Positions 61,100 through 64,000 of a stretch of DNA of 64,000 nt are shown here, in pieces. The notes beneath the pieces are model-generated. The model had not been told where the DNA came from. It made no database searches and saw only the letters and a program-made list of their open reading frames with translations. Source of the DNA: Ulvibacterium sp965228935 (GTDB lineage: Bacteria; Bacteroidota; Bacteroidia; Flavobacteriales; Flavobacteriaceae); NCBI RefSeq assembly GCF_965228935.1, contig NZ_OZ245846.1:4650001-4714000 (forward strand), read 5' to 3'. Within the stretch, counting starts at the first letter, position 1; every line of letters starts with the position of its first letter. The position numbers and the translations under genes are program-made.

Positions 61100-63577
61100 A
61101 TGGTATCTGAAAATTGTATTTACAGAAATAGTCTCAATTTAATATATGCCTCGGGAATATTGGTGCTGGATGCAAATAAATCTCTTTTTGCAAAAAGAGG
61201 ATTAGCGTTTACTGGAAAATCACTATTGATTTTTTTGTTCTTTCCCATTTGTTTGTCGGGACAGACACCACAGAATTATGCTGACACAAAAAACAGCTTA
61301 TGGTACACCGATCCCGCCTCTGAATGGAAACAGGCCCTACCGGTAGGCAATGGCCGGTTGGGTGCGATGGTTTTCGGAGACCCGCGACAAGAACGTATTC
61401 AATTGAACGAGGATTCCATGTGGGCGGGGGGATCCACATGGGAAGACGCCAGGGGCACACCAGAAGATCTACAAAGAATCAGGCAATTACTCAAACAGGG
61501 GGAGACCCGAAAAGTGGATAGTCTGATGGTCGAAAAGTTTTCGTACAAGACCATTGTCCGCTCACATCAGACCATGGGGGATCTTTACATCGATTTTAAG
61601 AACATTGGCCAAATACGGAATTATCGACGCTCGCTAAGTTTGGACGGAGCACTGGTTTCTGCCCGTTACACGTATAACGGCCATCAGTACTCACAAAAGG
61701 TCTTCGCTTCCAATCCGGATGATGTAGTCGTGATACAACTGGCCACATCGGCACCGGGGGGAATGAGTTTTGATCTACGCCTGGATAGACCTAAAGACCA
61801 TGACAAGCAGACCGTAGTAGTAACCAATCCTTCGGAAACCGAAATCAGTATGAACGGGATGGTTACACAATGGGGCGGGAAGAAGTCTTCCGAGGTTTTT
61901 GCCATAGATCATGGGGTTAAGTTTGAAACAAGACTAGAAGTAAAACTTGAATCGGGTTCAATATTAGCCAACAACGGAACTCTTGAAGTGAAGAACACCA
62001 AGAAAGCGACCCTGTACCTTGTCGCGAACACTTCTTTTTATCATGGGGAAAAGTATACCGGGAATAACTTGGCGACGCTGTCAAAGGTGACCGATAGATC
62101 TTTCGATGTTTTGTTCAATGCCCATACAAAAGATTATAAAAGACTATATAACAGGGTTGGTTTTAGTTTGGAGGGCACGGCGTTGGACAGCCTCCCCACC
62201 GATGTACGCCTACAACGGAGAAAGGATGGTTTGGATGATCCCGATCTGGCCGCCAAACTCTTTCAGTACGGAAGGTATCTGTTGATTTCTTCCTCTAGGC
62301 AGGGAACCAATCCGGCCAATCTACAAGGTATTTGGAACGAGCATATCCAAGCACCATGGAATGCGGATTACCATTTGAACATAAACCTTCAAATGAACTA
62401 CTGGCCCGCGGAGGTCACCAATCTTAGCGAGCTGCATTACCCGTTCTTTGACTACCTGGACCGGGTTTTAGATCGCGGGAAAAATACGGCAAAGAGGCAA
62501 TATGGCATAGACCGGGGTACCGTGGCCCATCATGCGAGCGATCTCTGGGGCCCTTCGTTCATGCGTGCCGAGCAGGCCTATTGGGGGTCTTGGATACATG
62601 GTGGGGGCTGGTGCGCCCAACACTTTTGGGAACACTACATGTTTACCGGGGATAGATCCTTTTTAAGGAAAAGGGCCTACCCCGTGTTAAAGGGTATCGC
62701 AGAGTTCTATTTGGATTGGTTGGTCTGGGACGATAAAAGCAATACATGGGTATCCGCTCCTGAAACCTCCCCAGAAAATTCCTATTTTAACAGTAAGGGG
62801 GAACCAGCGGCCGTTTCTTTTGGAAGTGCTATGGGGCACCAAATAATAGGGGAGGTATTCGATAATTTTCTGGAGGCCTCAAGGGTTTTGAACATTAAAA
62901 ACGACCTTACCCAGGAGGTGGCCAACAAGCGGCGGAAATTGCACCCGGGAATATTGATCGGGGAAGATGGCCGTATCCTGGAATGGAACGAGCCCTATGG
63001 CGAACCGGAAAAAGGACATCGCCATATGTCCCACCTCTACGCCCTGTATCCTGGGGATGAAATTGTGGAAGACCGGGCCAAGGCTTTTGCCGCTGCACAA
63101 AAGACCATTGATTATCGTCTGGAGCACGGTGGTGCCGGTACAGGTTGGAGCAGGGCGTGGATAATCAATATGAACGCCCGTTTACTAGATGGAGAATCCG
63201 CACAGCGGAATATTGATAAACTCTTTGAGATCTCGACCGCGGAAAACCTTTTTAATGAGCACCCGCCCTTTCAAATAGATGGTAATTTTGGCTATACAGC
63301 CGGTGTGGCCGAACTCTTGCTGCAATCACATGAAGGATTTCTCAGGATATTGCCTGCTCTTCCGACGAAGTGGAAAAGCGGAAAAATTTCCGGACTCAAA
63401 GCCCGCGGAAACATTGAAGTAGATATCGAATGGGAAGATGGAGCGTTGGAAAACCTTAGGTTGAAATCGATTGAAGGAAAGACCATGAAGGTAAAGTATG
63501 ATGGGATCTACACCCAAGTAACCTTGGCGCCTAATGAAGCAATGGTGTTGGATGGGAACATGAAGAAACAACTGTAA
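61100..63577 (+). CDS. GH95 alpha-L-fucosidase family glycoside hydrolase
   Basis: Inverting exo-glycosidase removing terminal alpha-1,2-L-fucose (some members act on alpha-L-galactose). Characteristic GH95 features: GNGRLGAMVFGDPRQERIQLNE near the N-terminus (split GNGRLGAMVFGD and PRQERIQLNED), the NPANLQGIWNEHI segment, catalytic Asn residues in HLNINLQMNYW (about 427 and 429), the general acid in PETSPENSYF (Glu about 559), and FQIDGNFG with the Asp. The start is uncertain: 61100 is the last ATG before the signal peptide (GKSLLIFLFFPICLSG), but TTG 61160 or GTG 61163 would place the signal peptide at the very N-terminus. No lipoprotein Cys motif; probably periplasmic. Confidence 0.93.
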   Translation: MVSENCIYRNSLNLIYASGILVLDANKSLFAKRGLAFTGKSLLIFLFFPICLSGQTPQNYADTKNSLWYTDPASEWKQALPVGNGRLGAMVFGDPRQERIQLNEDSMWAGGSTWEDARGTPEDLQRIRQLLKQGETRKVDSLMVEKFSYKTIVRSHQTMGDLYIDFKNIGQIRNYRRSLSLDGALVSARYTYNGHQYSQKVFASNPDDVVVIQLATSAPGGMSFDLRLDRPKDHDKQTVVVTNPSETEISMNGMVTQWGGKKSSEVFAIDHGVKFETRLEVKLESGSILANNGTLEVKNTKKATLYLVANTSFYHGEKYTGNNLATLSKVTDRSFDVLFNAHTKDYKRLYNRVGFSLEGTALDSLPTDVRLQRRKDGLDDPDLAAKLFQYGRYLLISSSRQGTNPANLQGIWNEHIQAPWNADYHLNINLQMNYWPAEVTNLSELHYPFFDYLDRVLDRGKNTAKRQYGIDRGTVAHHASDLWGPSFMRAEQAYWGSWIHGGGWCAQHFWEHYMFTGDRSFLRKRAYPVLKGIAEFYLDWLVWDDKSNTWVSAPETSPENSYFNSKGEPAAVSFGSAMGHQIIGEVFDNFLEASRVLNIKNDLTQEVANKRRKLHPGILIGEDGRILEWNEPYGEPEKGHRHMSHLYALYPGDEIVEDRAKAFAAAQKTIDYRLEHGGAGTGWSRAWIINMNARLLDGESAQRNIDKLFEISTAENLFNEHPPFQIDGNFGYTAGVAELLLQSHEGFLRILPALPTKWKSGKISGLKARGNIEVDIEWEDGALENLRLKSIEGKTMKVKYDGIYTQVTLAPNEAMVLDGNMKKQL

Positions 63578-63780
63578 ATGCGAAACATGGCATAATTAGA
63601 TTAAATAATTATACTTAGTTGAAGCACCTTGAAAACACTCGCTAATCCATGTGTCGGTAAAAATGCACCAGTGCAGTGAGCCATTTAACATGGTATCGTT
63701 ATCTACTATGAAAAGCTAAGTGTCCGGCCTCCTCGAACATTGCATTTACAAATACCATCAATTAATTTAAAACCATAAAT

Positions 63781-64000
63781 ATGATTCAGACCTCAACCTT
63801 TTTTTTCATAGGTAAGACATTTAAAACCAGTATTATAGCTATTCTTGCCTTGCTCCTAGTGTCATGCCAACAAGATATTCAAGTAGAAAACATCCATATT
63901 TCACCTTCAGGTTCCGATGATAATAAGGGTACGTCAACATCTCCGTTTAAGACCATACAGCGCGGCATTGAAGAGGTTACAATGCACATCAACGAAAACA
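63781..64000 (+). CDS. Lipoprotein, probable right-handed beta-helix enzyme (3' truncated by window)
   Basis: The first 73 codons of a gene running off the window. A lipoprotein signal peptide (IIAILALLLVSCQQ, Cys about residue 31) is followed by the segment IHISPSGSDDNKGTSTSPFKT, an N-terminus typical of parallel beta-helix proteins such as polysaccharide lyases and GH-type depolymerases (pattern V-S-P-x-G-S-D-x-N-x-G-T...P-F-x-T-I-Q). It follows the fucosidase by 203 nt and probably belongs to PUL2. The catalytic class cannot be told from this part. Confidence 0.75.
   Translation, partial: MIQTSTFFFIGKTFKTSIIAILALLLVSCQQDIQVENIHISPSGSDDNKGTSTSPFKTIQRGIEEVTMHINEN

Overview
This window comes from the chromosome of a member of the Flavobacteriaceae (Bacteroidota), most likely a marine, polysaccharide-degrading species. 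The lineage shows in the gene content: gliding protein GldI, SusC/SusD pairs with ECF sigma and FecR regulators, WbqC and several flavobacterial DUF families. It also shows in recurrent Bacteroidota-type -7 promoter boxes (TAnnTTTG) without Shine-Dalgarno sequences. I saw no rRNA, tRNA, CRISPR array, prophage or intact insertion sequence.

Region 1 (1-13,400) is short-chain acyl metabolism. An acetate-type Na+/solute symporter sits beside acetyl-CoA synthetase. A three-gene biotin-dependent acyl-CoA carboxylase operon (minus strand) lies opposite udk-divIC-mutA-mutB (plus strand). Carboxylase and mutase together convert propionyl-CoA to succinyl-CoA; only the epimerase is missing from the window. 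A Bcr/CflA-type efflux permease lies between the two blocks.

Region 2 (13,570-34,225) is a densely packed housekeeping block. It holds parA-parB-DUF5683-dapB, a large signal peptidase I followed by WbqC and DUF6122, and a minus-strand operon of a small membrane protein, mutL, two rhomboid proteases and an EEP-family hydrolase. It continues with a TPR protein and ribH, recF and DUF721 (DciA-like), ndk, a DHH phosphoesterase with gldI, a cyclophilin-FKBP fusion lipoprotein, a CBS protein, an M20 dipeptidase and a DUF3810 membrane metalloprotease. Many genes overlap by 1, 4 or 8 nt, which implies translational coupling. Several first genes have a -7 box only 4-6 nt before the ATG, suggesting leaderless mRNAs.

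Region 3 (34,400-47,225) is polysaccharide utilization locus 1 (PUL1). A divergent ECF sigma factor faces FecR, a SusC carrying an STN domain, and SusD. They are followed by a GH36/raffinose-synthase-like alpha-galactosidase lipoprotein, an SGNH acetylesterase lipoprotein, a sulfatase and a DUF1080 protein. A gene-poor zone (47,225-49,280) containing only a GrpB-family gene separates it from the next locus.

Region 4 (49,280-64,000) is PUL2: sigma, FecR, SusC, SusD, an exported FAD oxidoreductase, a protein with an apparent covalent-FMN motif plus a helical-repeat tail, a Tat-exported FAD oxidoreductase, a GH95 alpha-L-fucosidase and the start of a beta-helix lipoprotein. The enzyme set points to a sulfated, acetylated, galactose- and fucose-containing algal glycan. 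The extracytoplasmic flavin module inside PUL2 is the most unusual feature of the window.
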